Shown here one piece after another: positions 25,688 to 33,358 of a DNA stretch of 64,000 bases. The DNA is taken from NCBI RefSeq assembly GCF_000758165.1, contig NZ_JNUP01000065.1:296152-360151 (forward strand), read 5' to 3'. The DNA comes from Spirochaeta lutea (GTDB lineage Bacteria > Spirochaetota > Spirochaetia > DSM-27196 > Salinispiraceae). Each line of letters starts with the position of its first letter. Position 1 is the stretch's first letter. The notes under the pieces were generated by a model. It made no database searches, was not told where the DNA came from, and saw nothing but the letters and a program-made list of their open reading frames with translations. A program made the translations under genes and the position numbers.

Positions 25688-26535
25688 ACGCCGGACCGGA
25701 ACACGACCGAGATAGCCATCACACAAGAAGCGAGGGTGATTATTCTGAATCCCTCCAAAGGACGAAGGAGCAAGAAAGACCCCTCGGCATCCGAGGATGC
25801 GGCAACTGCGGTATTCAGATTTTACAGCCCGGAGAATTCTGCCCCCTATGCGGCGGGCCGTTGGAGGACACGTCAGAGGATGTGAACGCTCCCCTTCAGT
25901 CTCCCCGGGAACCCCTCAGGGAAGACCGGGTTTTTCCCAATCCCTCGGGCCAGCAGGATTTTTCCCTGGGACGGAGTCTGGTCTCCCGTATCCCCTACGC
26001 CCTGGTGGTTTGGGGAATCTTGCTCATCCCTGCCCTGGTGGTGCTGATCATCGACGGACAGATGACCGGGATGTGGTCCTGGTCCCGGTACGTCCATTTG
26101 TCCCTGGGGTTCTTAGCCCTGGGGGTGGGAGGCTCAATCTTGGCAGGTTCCAGGGCTTGGGTTCATATTGTAGTCTGGTATGCCGCGTGTACCGGGTTTG
26201 TCCTGCTTTTAGACGGCTTAACACCCCTTCACGGATGGGCCCGGGGGATTGCCGTGCCGGTAATCTCCATGGCGTTTGCCGGTATCGGCCTACTATCCAT
26301 CCTGGTACGGGCCCTCCATCCCGGGGGGCTTGGGGTACTCAGCGGGTTATCCGTCATCCTTAGTCTGTTTTGCATCGGGGTTGAGCTCCAGCTCTATCTC
26401 TACTTTCAGCTCGCCGCCGCCCTGGTCTGGTCTCCCATCGTTGCTGCGGTGCTGCTCCCCCTGGGGCTGATCCTGGGGATAATCCGACGGTTGATGCATA
26501 ATAGTTCCCGGGTACAGCGGTTCTTCCACTGGTGA
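25684..26535 (+). CDS. Zinc-ribbon membrane protein (DUF6320-like)
   Basis: A 283-residue protein. The N-terminal part is cytoplasmic and hydrophilic, with a four-cysteine zinc ribbon CGNCGIQIL...CPLCGG (about residues 39-58). About seven hydrophobic helices follow (about 105-275). It matches what is seen for DUF6320 proteins, often found next to condensation-superfamily acyltransferases, as here. The ATGA overlap with the acyltransferase suggests that both act on the same envelope or lipid product. Function is unproven. Confidence 0.65.
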   Translation: MNAGPEHDRDSHHTRSEGDYSESLQRTKEQERPLGIRGCGNCGIQILQPGEFCPLCGGPLEDTSEDVNAPLQSPREPLREDRVFPNPSGQQDFSLGRSLVSRIPYALVVWGILLIPALVVLIIDGQMTGMWSWSRYVHLSLGFLALGVGGSILAGSRAWVHIVVWYAACTGFVLLLDGLTPLHGWARGIAVPVISMAFAGIGLLSILVRALHPGGLGVLSGLSVILSLFCIGVELQLYLYFQLAAALVWSPIVAAVLLPLGLILGIIRRLMHNSSRVQRFFHW

Positions 26536-26636
26536 CGGGCTCTTCTCGGGGCTGCCCTTCTCTAGGAGCGGATTTGGGGTGATGGTACTGCTGGAATCTC
26601 CCTAACCCCGGGGTGCTCCTCCGGATCCTGGCCCCT

Positions 26637-27602
26637 CTAGGCAGTCAGATGATTTGCCAGCTCGACGGTATGCTGGGAATCCCGGGCCAGGCCATCGGCT
26701 CCCAGGGTCTTCCAGAGGTCGGGATCCAGGGCAAAGGCCCGACCGCCCAGGATAATCCGGGGACAATCGTCTCCCCGGAGGTGGGAGCGGAGAAAACCGA
26801 TAATATTGGCTGTGCTGTCGATATGGTGGGGCATGGTAACACTTATTCCCAGCACATGGGGGTTGTAGGAATGGATTGCCTTCAGGGTTTCCTGGGAGGG
26901 CAGGTAGGTTCCCAGGAAAAATGTATCCCAGCCGTCCATGTACAAGAAGTCAGAGGCCATTTGCAATCCGATATCGTGGAGTTCTCCGCTGGCCGCCATG
27001 GCAAGGAAGCGCCGGTTTTTTTTAGGGGCCTGATTAACCCTGGTCCGCAGGTTGGCCATAATATTCCGGATCGTCTGACTCGCCAGATGTTCGGTATACA
27101 CATCCACCTGGCCCTGTTCCCAGAGATCTCCGATCCTATGCAGTACCGGTTCCAGGATATGGCGGTAGGTTAATTCGATGGTCTGTCTATCCTGGGCGAA
27201 TTGCAGGACCCCGTCGGCCCCCTCCTGGGGTTGCCCGTGGATAATGGAACTCAGGAGCAGCTCCGAGAGTCGTTGGGAGTGCAGTTCCTCCGATTCCTTT
27301 AGGGGCCTATCAGGTTCCCGGCTCAACCGGGCGCTATCGTCCCTACCGCCCGGATAGATCCGGGGGATGGTCTCGGTGGCGGGGTACGGGGGCGTGGGGT
27401 TCATGTTCCTGCCCAGGAGATAGTCCAGGCTCACAGAAAAATAGTCGGCGATTTTTACCAGCATCTCGCTGTCGGGAAATCTGGCGCCCTGTTCGTAGTT
27501 GGCCACTGTGGTTTGCCCGATCCCGAGAACATCTCCCAGTTCGCGTTGGGTGAGACCCTTCTTCTTCCGTAGATTACGCAGATTTTCTGAAAATATAGTC
27601 AT
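26637..27602 (-). CDS. XRE-type regulator with cobalamin-binding (CarH/LitR-like photosensor) domain
   Basis: A 321-residue fusion. Residues about 5-62 are an XRE/Cro helix-turn-helix (LRNLRKKKGLTQRELGDVLGIGQTTVANYEQGARFP). After a Pro/Arg linker comes a helical B12-binding cap and Rossmann domain. The cap has W161-x9-E171-H172, the pattern that senses light in adenosylcobalamin photoreceptors of the CarH/LitR group, and ELHDIG places His209 where the lower cobalt ligand belongs. CarH/LitR proteins carry MerR-type DNA-binding domains, so the XRE head is unusual. A palindrome 32 bases upstream is a candidate operator for self-control and for the divergent gene. A carotenoid cyclase elsewhere in the window gives a plausible photoprotection link. 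Confidence 0.8.
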   Translation of the reverse strand: MTIFSENLRNLRKKKGLTQRELGDVLGIGQTTVANYEQGARFPDSEMLVKIADYFSVSLDYLLGRNMNPTPPYPATETIPRIYPGGRDDSARLSREPDRPLKESEELHSQRLSELLLSSIIHGQPQEGADGVLQFAQDRQTIELTYRHILEPVLHRIGDLWEQGQVDVYTEHLASQTIRNIMANLRTRVNQAPKKNRRFLAMAASGELHDIGLQMASDFLYMDGWDTFFLGTYLPSQETLKAIHSYNPHVLGISVTMPHHIDSTANIIGFLRSHLRGDDCPRIILGGRAFALDPDLWKTLGADGLARDSQHTVELANHLTA

Positions 27603-27633
27603 CGGTTACTGTTCCCTATTCCTCAGGGACAAA

Positions 27634-27653
27634 ATAACACATAATGTTGTTAT
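27634..27653. promoter_or_regulatory. Palindromic candidate operator between divergent genes
   Basis: ATAACA-N8-TGTTAT (27634-27653), just upstream of the XRE-cobalamin gene and about 90 bases before the divergent start. It overlaps AT-rich hexamers that could be -10 elements on both strands (TATAGT on plus, TATACT on minus). Good candidate for binding by the regulator. Confidence 0.45.
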
Positions 27654-27743
27654 AGTATAGCAGCACATCACCCTTCATCACAAAGTGAGTTGTATGTTGC
27701 GGTTTTACCGGTCATATTCTATAGTGACCACAGGAGTTGCTCA

Positions 27744-29195
27744 ATGCAGGTGTTTGGAAATAAGCTCTCACAACGTGCTGTGCGTAGTGCCCGACGGAAG
27801 GCAGCCCGGATGGCAAGGCGGTACGGCTACACTTCCGACGACCGTGTAAACATCATGGAGGGGCAGCCCAAGGCCCAGCCTCCCCTCTTGGGAATTCATC
27901 CTCTTGTTCCTGCGCCGGGGGTTACCGAACCCCTGAAAATCGACAAGGGGATTGTCCTGGGAACCATCCGCATGGGATTCGGCCATTACCGTATGGCCCT
28001 GGCCCTGGCCTCTGCAGCCCACTCCCGGGGCCTGATACCCTATTGGCTTGACTTTTTGTCCTTTCCTGAGAGCCCGGTTTCAAAGATCATCGACTATCTG
28101 GACGGTCTCTACCGCTTCGGATCGAGATTGAGCCAGCGCTGGCCGCTTTTTAATAACCTGGTTTGGGAGCGTCTGACCTCGGAATTCGGCCGACCCATAA
28201 CGGGCACCGCCCGGTATCTGGCCCTGGCTGAGATTCTGGCCCAGGTACCCAAGGGACTGTCCCCTGATACTCCCTACGTGGCAACCCATCCCTGGACAGC
28301 CCAGGCTGCAGTCGCTGCCGGACTCACCAATGTCGTGAATATTGTCCCTGACAACATGCCCCTGGCCTTCCATCTGGCTGAGGGAGCAGTACACACCGTT
28401 CAAACCGCCTCAGGCTTCTTGGGGTACAGGACCCTCCGAGAGATGGGCATTACCAGGAATGAGGTGATGAAACCTATGTCCCAAGGAAATATCGTGTACA
28501 CCGGCCACTACGTAGACCACGAGCTGGTGGCAAACCTAGAAGGAGATTGCGCACGCCGTCTTGACCGTATCCATTCCGGGGCACCCCGGCGGGTTCTCAT
28601 GACCATAGGCGGGGCCGGAGCACAACTGTCCAAGTTTACCGCCATCATACGCCATCTGCGTAGACGCATCCTGGACCGGAGCGTAACGGTGCTGGTAAAT
28701 CTGGGGGACCACTACAGTCGATGGGCGGAGCTTAAACAAAATCTCACCCGGATGCGGCTTCCCTTTCAACTCTGGGATGATGATTGGGCGGGGTTCCAGG
28801 ACTTCGTCGCCCGGCTTCAGAGCGAGACCCTCGGGGGCATTTTTGTAATTTTGCACCGGGATACCTTTCCGGCGGTGTATTCCACCAATCTTTTAATGCG
28901 GGAAAGCGATGTACTAATTACAAAACCATCGGAGCTGTCCTTCTACCCGGTTCCGAAGCTCTTTATTCAGCGGGTAGGCAAGCATGAGGCCATGGGCGCT
29001 ATTCATAGCTCGGAGATCGGTGACGGATCCCTGGAGACCAGCAGGATGCCTCATGTGCTACAAATTCTCGATGTGCTGCTTGACGATACGGATCTACTAT
29101 CCCTCTACATCGACCGTCTTTTGGGGAATAAAAAAGCGGGAGTGTACGACGGCGCTTACCGCGCTATTGATCTGGTTCTATCCCGGCGGCAGTGA
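27744..29195 (+). CDS. Glycosyltransferase-like protein of unrecognised family
   Basis: A 483-residue soluble protein. The segment VLGTIRMGFGHYRMALALASAA (about 72-93) resembles the G-x-G-H nucleotide-sugar loop of GT-B enzymes such as MurG and diacylglycerol glucosyltransferases, and the second half has RVLMTIGGAGAQ and LITKPSELSFYPVPKLFI, similar to the donor-binding lobe. The N-terminal 40 residues are very basic (RRKAARMARRYG). I do not recognise a characterised family. The ATG at 27744 follows CAGGAG; an upstream TTG is rejected. It is divergent from the XRE-cobalamin regulator, which may control it. Confidence 0.6.
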   Translation: MQVFGNKLSQRAVRSARRKAARMARRYGYTSDDRVNIMEGQPKAQPPLLGIHPLVPAPGVTEPLKIDKGIVLGTIRMGFGHYRMALALASAAHSRGLIPYWLDFLSFPESPVSKIIDYLDGLYRFGSRLSQRWPLFNNLVWERLTSEFGRPITGTARYLALAEILAQVPKGLSPDTPYVATHPWTAQAAVAAGLTNVVNIVPDNMPLAFHLAEGAVHTVQTASGFLGYRTLREMGITRNEVMKPMSQGNIVYTGHYVDHELVANLEGDCARRLDRIHSGAPRRVLMTIGGAGAQLSKFTAIIRHLRRRILDRSVTVLVNLGDHYSRWAELKQNLTRMRLPFQLWDDDWAGFQDFVARLQSETLGGIFVILHRDTFPAVYSTNLLMRESDVLITKPSELSFYPVPKLFIQRVGKHEAMGAIHSSEIGDGSLETSRMPHVLQILDVLLDDTDLLSLYIDRLLGNKKAGVYDGAYRAIDLVLSRRQ

Positions 29196-29289
29196 GGCGG
29201 TTCCGACTCCGCCCATGACAGGAGGTCCTGCCAAGGACGCCGTGTCCCGGGTAGGCCGGATAATCAATTCTGAGGGGATTTTAAAGGGA

Positions 29290-29673
29290 TTAGGAAGCTG
29301 GAGACCCCAGGTAGCGCTGTAACGCATCCTGCACGGCTTGGATCTGGACGGGTTTTATGAGCACCTCGTTCATCCCTGCTTCCAGACAGAGGCTGCGGTC
29401 TTCCTCGGAGGAGTGGGCCGTTAAGGCCAGGATGGGGGTGGTGACCCCCTGGGCGCGAAGCTCCCGTGCGGCTTCAAGTCCGTCTTTCTCAGGCATACTC
29501 AGATCCATGAGGATGATCCCTACCTCTTCGCCCCGGCGCTCATATACCCGGATGGCCTCCTCCCCGGTCTGAGCCTCCAGGGCTGAAAACCCGGCGCGTT
29601 CAACTATCTTTACTAAGAACATTCTGTTAATTGCTTCATCCTCGGCGATGAGGACCAACTGAGGTGTTTTCAT
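29290..29673 (-). CDS. Single-domain response regulator (receiver only)
   Basis: A 127-residue CheY-like receiver: acidic pocket LIAEDEAIN, phosphoacceptor Asp in IILMDLSMPEKDG, switch Thr in ILALTAHS and Lys in VLIKPVQ. With no output domain it must signal by contact with a target, perhaps a kinase or motility component. The ATG at 29673 begins the domain; a longer frame would run into the divergent ttcA leader. Its start lies 48 bases from the divergent ttcA-like gene. Confidence 0.87.
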   Translation of the reverse strand: MKTPQLVLIAEDEAINRMFLVKIVERAGFSALEAQTGEEAIRVYERRGEEVGIILMDLSMPEKDGLEAARELRAQGVTTPILALTAHSSEEDRSLCLEAGMNEVLIKPVQIQAVQDALQRYLGSPAS

Positions 29674-29720
29674 TCTACAAGTGTAATCATTTTCCCTGGT
29701 ATGTGCTATTGTCCACGGAT

Positions 29721-30464
29721 ATGTCAGATCTACTCGCAACAATTCAGAAACGGATGGCCCGGTCGGTTAAGGAGTATGACATGATTCATCCGGGCGATCG
29801 GGTTCTATTGGCGGTATCCGGGGGTAAGGACTCCATGACCATGGCTCGGGTCTTCCCACTGCTTCGAAGGGGACTCGGTATAGATTTTGAGTTCGCGGCC
29901 CTCCATGTGCGGTCGGACTTCGCCCAGTCGGTGGATCTTTCGGCCATGAAGGGGTTCCTGGATGACTGGGGGGTGCCCTGGGAGATCATTGAGGTGGGGG
30001 TACAGAAGCGGTTAAAACCCGGTCAGAAGATGAACTGCTACTGGTGTTCCACCCAGCGCCGGACTGAACTGCTCAAGTATGCTAGAGCGAAGGGGTACAA
30101 CAAGATAGCCTTGGGTCACCACATGGACGACATACTAGAGACCTTTCTCATGAACATGATGCTCAAAGGTGAGCTCTCTACCATGATGCCGGTGTTACCC
30201 TACGAGCAGTATCCCCAAACCGTCATCCGGCCCATGAGTCTGCTCTCCGAAGAGGAGATAATTGCCTTCGCAGACTGGTCGGGAATCCGGAAATACGCCT
30301 GCACCTGCGGGTACGATACCCAGAGCCGTCGCAGGGATGTACGCCGGGTACTGGATACCATGGAGGAGGAATTCGGCAGGGATGTAAAGCGGAAAATGTT
30401 CCAGGCCATGGGAAACCCGGTTCTATCCTACCTGCCGGTTCCACAAAAAAATCCCGCCGGTTAG
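29721..30464 (+). CDS. PP-loop ATPase of the TtcA (tRNA 2-thiocytidine) family
   Basis: A 247-residue ATP pyrophosphatase-type enzyme. It has the PP-loop AVSGGKDSMTM, a CYWC pair (about residue 106-109) as in TtcA relatives that bind an iron-sulfur cluster, ALGHHMDDILETFLMN, and a CTC motif near the C-terminus (KYACTCGYDTQSRRRDVRRVL). TtcA adds sulfur to cytidine 32 of tRNA; a related thiolation role is likely, but assignment inside the TtcA/TtuA group is not certain. The ATG at 29721 starts conserved sequence. Its stop codon lies inside the terminator hairpin that serves the opposite-strand hsp20 gene. Confidence 0.85.
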   Translation: MSDLLATIQKRMARSVKEYDMIHPGDRVLLAVSGGKDSMTMARVFPLLRRGLGIDFEFAALHVRSDFAQSVDLSAMKGFLDDWGVPWEIIEVGVQKRLKPGQKMNCYWCSTQRRTELLKYARAKGYNKIALGHHMDDILETFLMNMMLKGELSTMMPVLPYEQYPQTVIRPMSLLSEEEIIAFADWSGIRKYACTCGYDTQSRRRDVRRVLDTMEEEFGRDVKRKMFQAMGNPVLSYLPVPQKNPAG

Positions 30465-30472
30465 GGCGGGAT
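30445..30472 (-). terminator. Rho-independent terminator for hsp20, overlapping the ttcA-like stop
   Basis: ATCCCGCC (30451-30458) pairs with GGCGGGAT (30465-30472). On the minus strand it is followed by a run of U residues (A-run at 30445-30450), so it ends transcription coming from hsp20; it may also fold in the plus transcript. Confidence 0.8.
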
Positions 30473-30515
30473 CGGGCAGCTCCTGAAGGCCGAAGGGGCT
30501 TTGATGAACCCCAGG

Positions 30516-30998
30516 CTATTCTGCGGAGATGGAAATCTTCTTCGGTAGAGCCTTTTCCTGTTTGGGCAGCTCCAGGATCAGTAAGCCATGGGCGAACCGT
30601 GCCTGAACCTTGGCCTGATCAACATCCTTGGGAAGCACGAAGCTCCGGTTTATTTCGGCGCGGTTCCGCTCCCGCAAGAGGTAGCGCTCCGCCGGCTTAG
30701 TCTGCTCTTGCTGTTCGGTTTCTCCGGCATTGGAATCACCAGAACCCTTGGAAGACTGACTCAGATGCAACACCCCGTCCTCCAGGGTTATATCGATGTC
30801 CTCCTGGGTCAGACCGGGCAGCTCCGCCTCGAGGATGTACCCCGCTTCGTTCTCCCGAATGTCCACCGAGGGATGCCGGGTCGTCAGGGAACCCACGCGC
30901 CCGAAGCTGTGGCTGTTATCGAACATGCTATCCAGAATGCGGTCCATTTCGTTGAAGATGGATGCCGGCTTGCGGTTGGTAATGACAATATTTCTCAT
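30516..30998 (-). CDS. Small heat-shock protein, Hsp20/alpha-crystallin family
   Basis: A 160-residue ATP-independent chaperone that holds unfolding proteins. The alpha-crystallin domain spans about 45-145: PSVDIRENEAGYILEAELPGLTQEDIDITLEDGVLHL at its start, then NRSFVLPKDVDQAKVQARFAHGLLILELPK with the conserved G-L-L-x-L-x-x-P ending. A Ser/Asn/Gln-rich insert (about 95-112) is longer than usual. The ATG at 30998 has an ideal AGGAGG ribosome site. Upstream lies an exact sigma54 promoter, and downstream a terminator, so it is a monocistronic gene. Confidence 0.94.
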   Translation of the reverse strand: MRNIVITNRKPASIFNEMDRILDSMFDNSHSFGRVGSLTTRHPSVDIRENEAGYILEAELPGLTQEDIDITLEDGVLHLSQSSKGSGDSNAGETEQQEQTKPAERYLLRERNRAEINRSFVLPKDVDQAKVQARFAHGLLILELPKQEKALPKKISISAE

Positions 30999-31033
30999 GG
31001 TTGTCCTCCTAAAAAATCTTGTGCCCATAGTAT

Positions 31034-31049
31034 TGCAAACGCCGTGCCA
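31034..31049 (-). promoter_or_regulatory. Sigma54 (-24/-12) promoter of hsp20
   Basis: On the minus strand TGGCACG (31049-31043), four bases, TTGCA (31038-31034). It matches the sigma54 consensus exactly, with the invariant GG and GC 12 bases apart. Transcription would begin near 31023, 25 bases before the ATG. This implies control by RpoN plus an enhancer-binding activator. Confidence 0.8.
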
Positions 31050-31052
31050 ACT

Positions 31053-31327
31053 TTGCTTTCATTTTTATTATGGTGATTCGAATGCGTTACGCCTCAGGGG
31101 CTTTTCTTTCTAACCCTTAATAATGTAAGGAAATAGCGGTTCCTGTCCGGGGGTATTTCGTCGGTTCGGATCCGGGGTTTTCCGGTACCGGGTCGTGGGC
31201 AAATCTCCACCACACCCGTCCGGGGTGGGGTTTTTCGCCGCCTTGGACCAGGGGAGGGTATGGGAATGGGTCAAAACGGCCCACTCTGCCGGGGTGCTGT
31301 CGAATTATGGGTCCTTTCCGGGCTAGG
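31053..31327. other. Intergenic stretch without a gene
   Basis: This spacer between the hsp20 promoter and the kinase stop has no convincing gene. It holds one GC hairpin with a plus-strand T-run (ACACCC ... GGGGT near 31212-31232) that no upstream plus-strand gene explains. Sites for a sigma54 activator should lie here but I see no clear repeated motif. Confidence 0.4.
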
Positions 31328-32221
31328 TTATTCCAGATCCCCATAATCTTCGTCCGGGGTGGCACAGGGAAAGTCTATTCGGAAGGTGGTGCCTGATTCC
31401 GGAGAGGAGCTGCAGTCGATGGTTCCCCGGAGTTCCCGGGTGACCAGGCGGTGGACGATGTTCATGCCCAGTCCGCATGCTCCGTCCTTACCTCGGGAGG
31501 TGAAGAAGGGGCGGTAGAGGTGTTTCAGCTGTACCGGATGGATCCCCTGACCGTCGTCCCGGTAGGTTAGGACGACCCGGTGCGGGGCCGGGGGTTCTTC
31601 CCCATGATCCGGGGAGGTCTGGCCGGAGCTGGGGCCGGAGCTGGAGCTTGAGTTGGAGCCGGAGGAGCCGCTGCTTGGTCCTGTGAGGACGGCGTCTACC
31701 AGCACCCTGCCGGTGCGGCCCGGGGGGTAGGCGTGTTTCACGCTGTTGGACAGCAGATTGTACAGAATTTCCTGGACAATTCCCGGGCGGGTGAGGCAGG
31801 TAAGATCCTCGGGGATGGTGTTTTCCAGCACCACCCCCTTCCGGGAGAATTCGTCAGCCAGGGATTGGAAGGCGGTGTCCAGGGCACCCCGGAGGGAGAC
31901 GGGCATTTTGGGGCTATTCAGGTGCTCACTCGTTATACTCCGGAAGGTCTGAATGGTTTCCACCGCCCTTTCGAGGTTTTGTCCTATGGTTTTAGCGGTT
32001 TCCAGGGTGGTTTTGAGGTAGTCCTCCAGTTGGTGTTTTCCCAGGGTTCCCGAGGCCAGGGCCTGTTGGAGCTGCTTTGTTTCATCCTCAATGAAGCTTA
32101 AAGCGGTAATCCCGATGCCGATGGGGGTATTAACCTCATGACTCAGGGATCCTGTTAGGCTGTTAAGGTAGGCGATGCGGGCGTGAAGCAGATCATCCGG
32201 CGGACGGGAGGAGGTATCCAT
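31328..32221 (-). CDS. Soluble sensor histidine kinase
   Basis: A 297-residue kinase without membrane helices or a sensor domain. The dimerisation/phosphoacceptor helix reads YLNSLTGSLSHEVNTPIGIGITAL (His about residue 27), followed by a long helical segment and a HATPase domain with N-box LYNLLSNSVKHAYP, G1 box DDGQGIHP and G2 box GLGMNIVHRLV. Between N and G1 boxes is a long Ser/Gly-rich insert (about 195-222). It probably receives signals through a partner protein. The receiver at 29290 or the one at 13186 could be targets. It is isolated by a repeat element upstream. Confidence 0.85.
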   Translation of the reverse strand: MDTSSRPPDDLLHARIAYLNSLTGSLSHEVNTPIGIGITALSFIEDETKQLQQALASGTLGKHQLEDYLKTTLETAKTIGQNLERAVETIQTFRSITSEHLNSPKMPVSLRGALDTAFQSLADEFSRKGVVLENTIPEDLTCLTRPGIVQEILYNLLSNSVKHAYPPGRTGRVLVDAVLTGPSSGSSGSNSSSSSGPSSGQTSPDHGEEPPAPHRVVLTYRDDGQGIHPVQLKHLYRPFFTSRGKDGACGLGMNIVHRLVTRELRGTIDCSSSPESGTTFRIDFPCATPDEDYGDLE

Positions 32222-32266
32222 ACAGGAAGTATACCATCCATGTCCCGGGAATGCAGTGAGGATTTT

Positions 32267-32373
32267 GTAGTGCGCAAAAGGTTGTAACTTTTCACCCTTG
32301 CAACACCATCCCTGGGTAGGTTCCCGGGCTGTGCCGCTATATCTGGCGTAGTTTACAACCTTCTGCGCACTAC
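32267..32373. repeat. Palindrome-ended repeat element, copy B (107 bp)
   Basis: Terminal inverted repeats of 21 bp with a single mismatch: 32267-32287 (starts GTAGTGCGCAAAAGG) and 32353-32373 (ends TGCGCACTAC). The core resembles copy A at 20650 (GCCGCTATATCTGGC against ACCGCTATAATCGGT). It sits between the kinase and hslO. No clear target-site duplication. Confidence 0.75.
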
Positions 32374-32383
32374 GTGGGGAATT

Positions 32384-33301
32384 TTAGATGCCCTGTACCT
32401 CGACTTTGCTGAGCTGGTAATTTGATCCGCAGAAATGGCAGTTTAATTCCAGGGGGAAGGGGCCGTTTTGACGCAGATCCTCCTTATCTTCCTTGGGCAG
32501 GTTTCTCAGGTGTCCCACGAACCGGTCCTTGCTGCAGTGGCATTGGAAATCCACACTTCGGGGATCCAGGTGCTGAATACCGAAATCCTGAAACCAGAAA
32601 TCCACATACTCCATGGCACCCTGGCCGTGGGCGATTTCCGAACCCAGGGATGGAAGCAGCATCATCTGACTTTCGATGCGCCGTACCACATCCTCATCAG
32701 CTCCCGGCATGGTTTGGAGGAGAAGTCCACCGGCACCGATGACCTTCCCTTGGTCGTCGAACCGGATACTCAAATGAAATCCCGAGGGGGTCTGCTCACT
32801 GACGGTGAAGTACTGAGCCAGGTCCTGGGCAATATTCCCGTGTTCCAGTTCTATGGTGCTGGTGAAGGGCTGTTTTCCCCCCTCAAGTATCCGGGTAACC
32901 GCCAGTGTCCCGGCTCCGAAGAATTCTGAGTAGTCGTTGCTCTCCACCGGCCGGGTAACAGGAATGGATTCGTTTTTCAGGTACCCCCGGACCTCTCCGA
33001 AGGCGTTGGCCTCCACCACCAGACCCTGAACCGGGCCGTCGCAGTCTATCCGCAGACTGATGGTATCCTGGCCCTTGTGCTGGCTGGTAACTAGGAGGGC
33101 CCCCATGTATGCGTGCCCGAGGATCAGGGTTTCCAGGATGCCGAGGTTATGGTTCGCCCGCATCTGGCGGATGAGCAGGGTTGCATCCACCGCGGCGCCC
33201 CGGACGGTATTATTTCCCAGAAGGAACCGGTGCATCCGTGAAGCGCTGTAGGCGCGGATGTGGTCTTCTGTGCTGAGGTCTTCTATTGGTTTTTTAATCA
33301 T
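32384..33301 (-). CDS. hslO: Redox-regulated chaperone Hsp33
   Basis: A 305-residue holdase that is activated by oxidation of zinc-bound cysteines. The N-terminal folded domain includes VRGAAVDATLLIRQMRANHNLG and HAYMGALLVTSQHKG; the C-terminal redox switch is FQCHCSKDRF followed about 30 residues later by LNCHFCGSNY, the C-x-C...C-x-x-C pattern. Length is typical. The ATG at 33301 starts the conserved region; a longer frame upstream lacks support. On the minus strand a TTGACA box lies at 33336-33331. It is close to hsp20, so two chaperone genes lie within 3 kb. Confidence 0.93.
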   Translation of the reverse strand: MIKKPIEDLSTEDHIRAYSASRMHRFLLGNNTVRGAAVDATLLIRQMRANHNLGILETLILGHAYMGALLVTSQHKGQDTISLRIDCDGPVQGLVVEANAFGEVRGYLKNESIPVTRPVESNDYSEFFGAGTLAVTRILEGGKQPFTSTIELEHGNIAQDLAQYFTVSEQTPSGFHLSIRFDDQGKVIGAGGLLLQTMPGADEDVVRRIESQMMLLPSLGSEIAHGQGAMEYVDFWFQDFGIQHLDPRSVDFQCHCSKDRFVGHLRNLPKEDKEDLRQNGPFPLELNCHFCGSNYQLSKVEVQGI

Positions 33302-33358
33302 GCCTAGGAGTTTGCCCGGTGGCCAGGGCTTTGTCAATTCTGGTACACTGGGGGTACT

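Noticed and set aside
31117..31365. 82-residue minus-strand frame downstream of the soluble kinase
   Set aside because: Proline/arginine-rich composition, no homology signal, overlaps the kinase end, no ribosome site.
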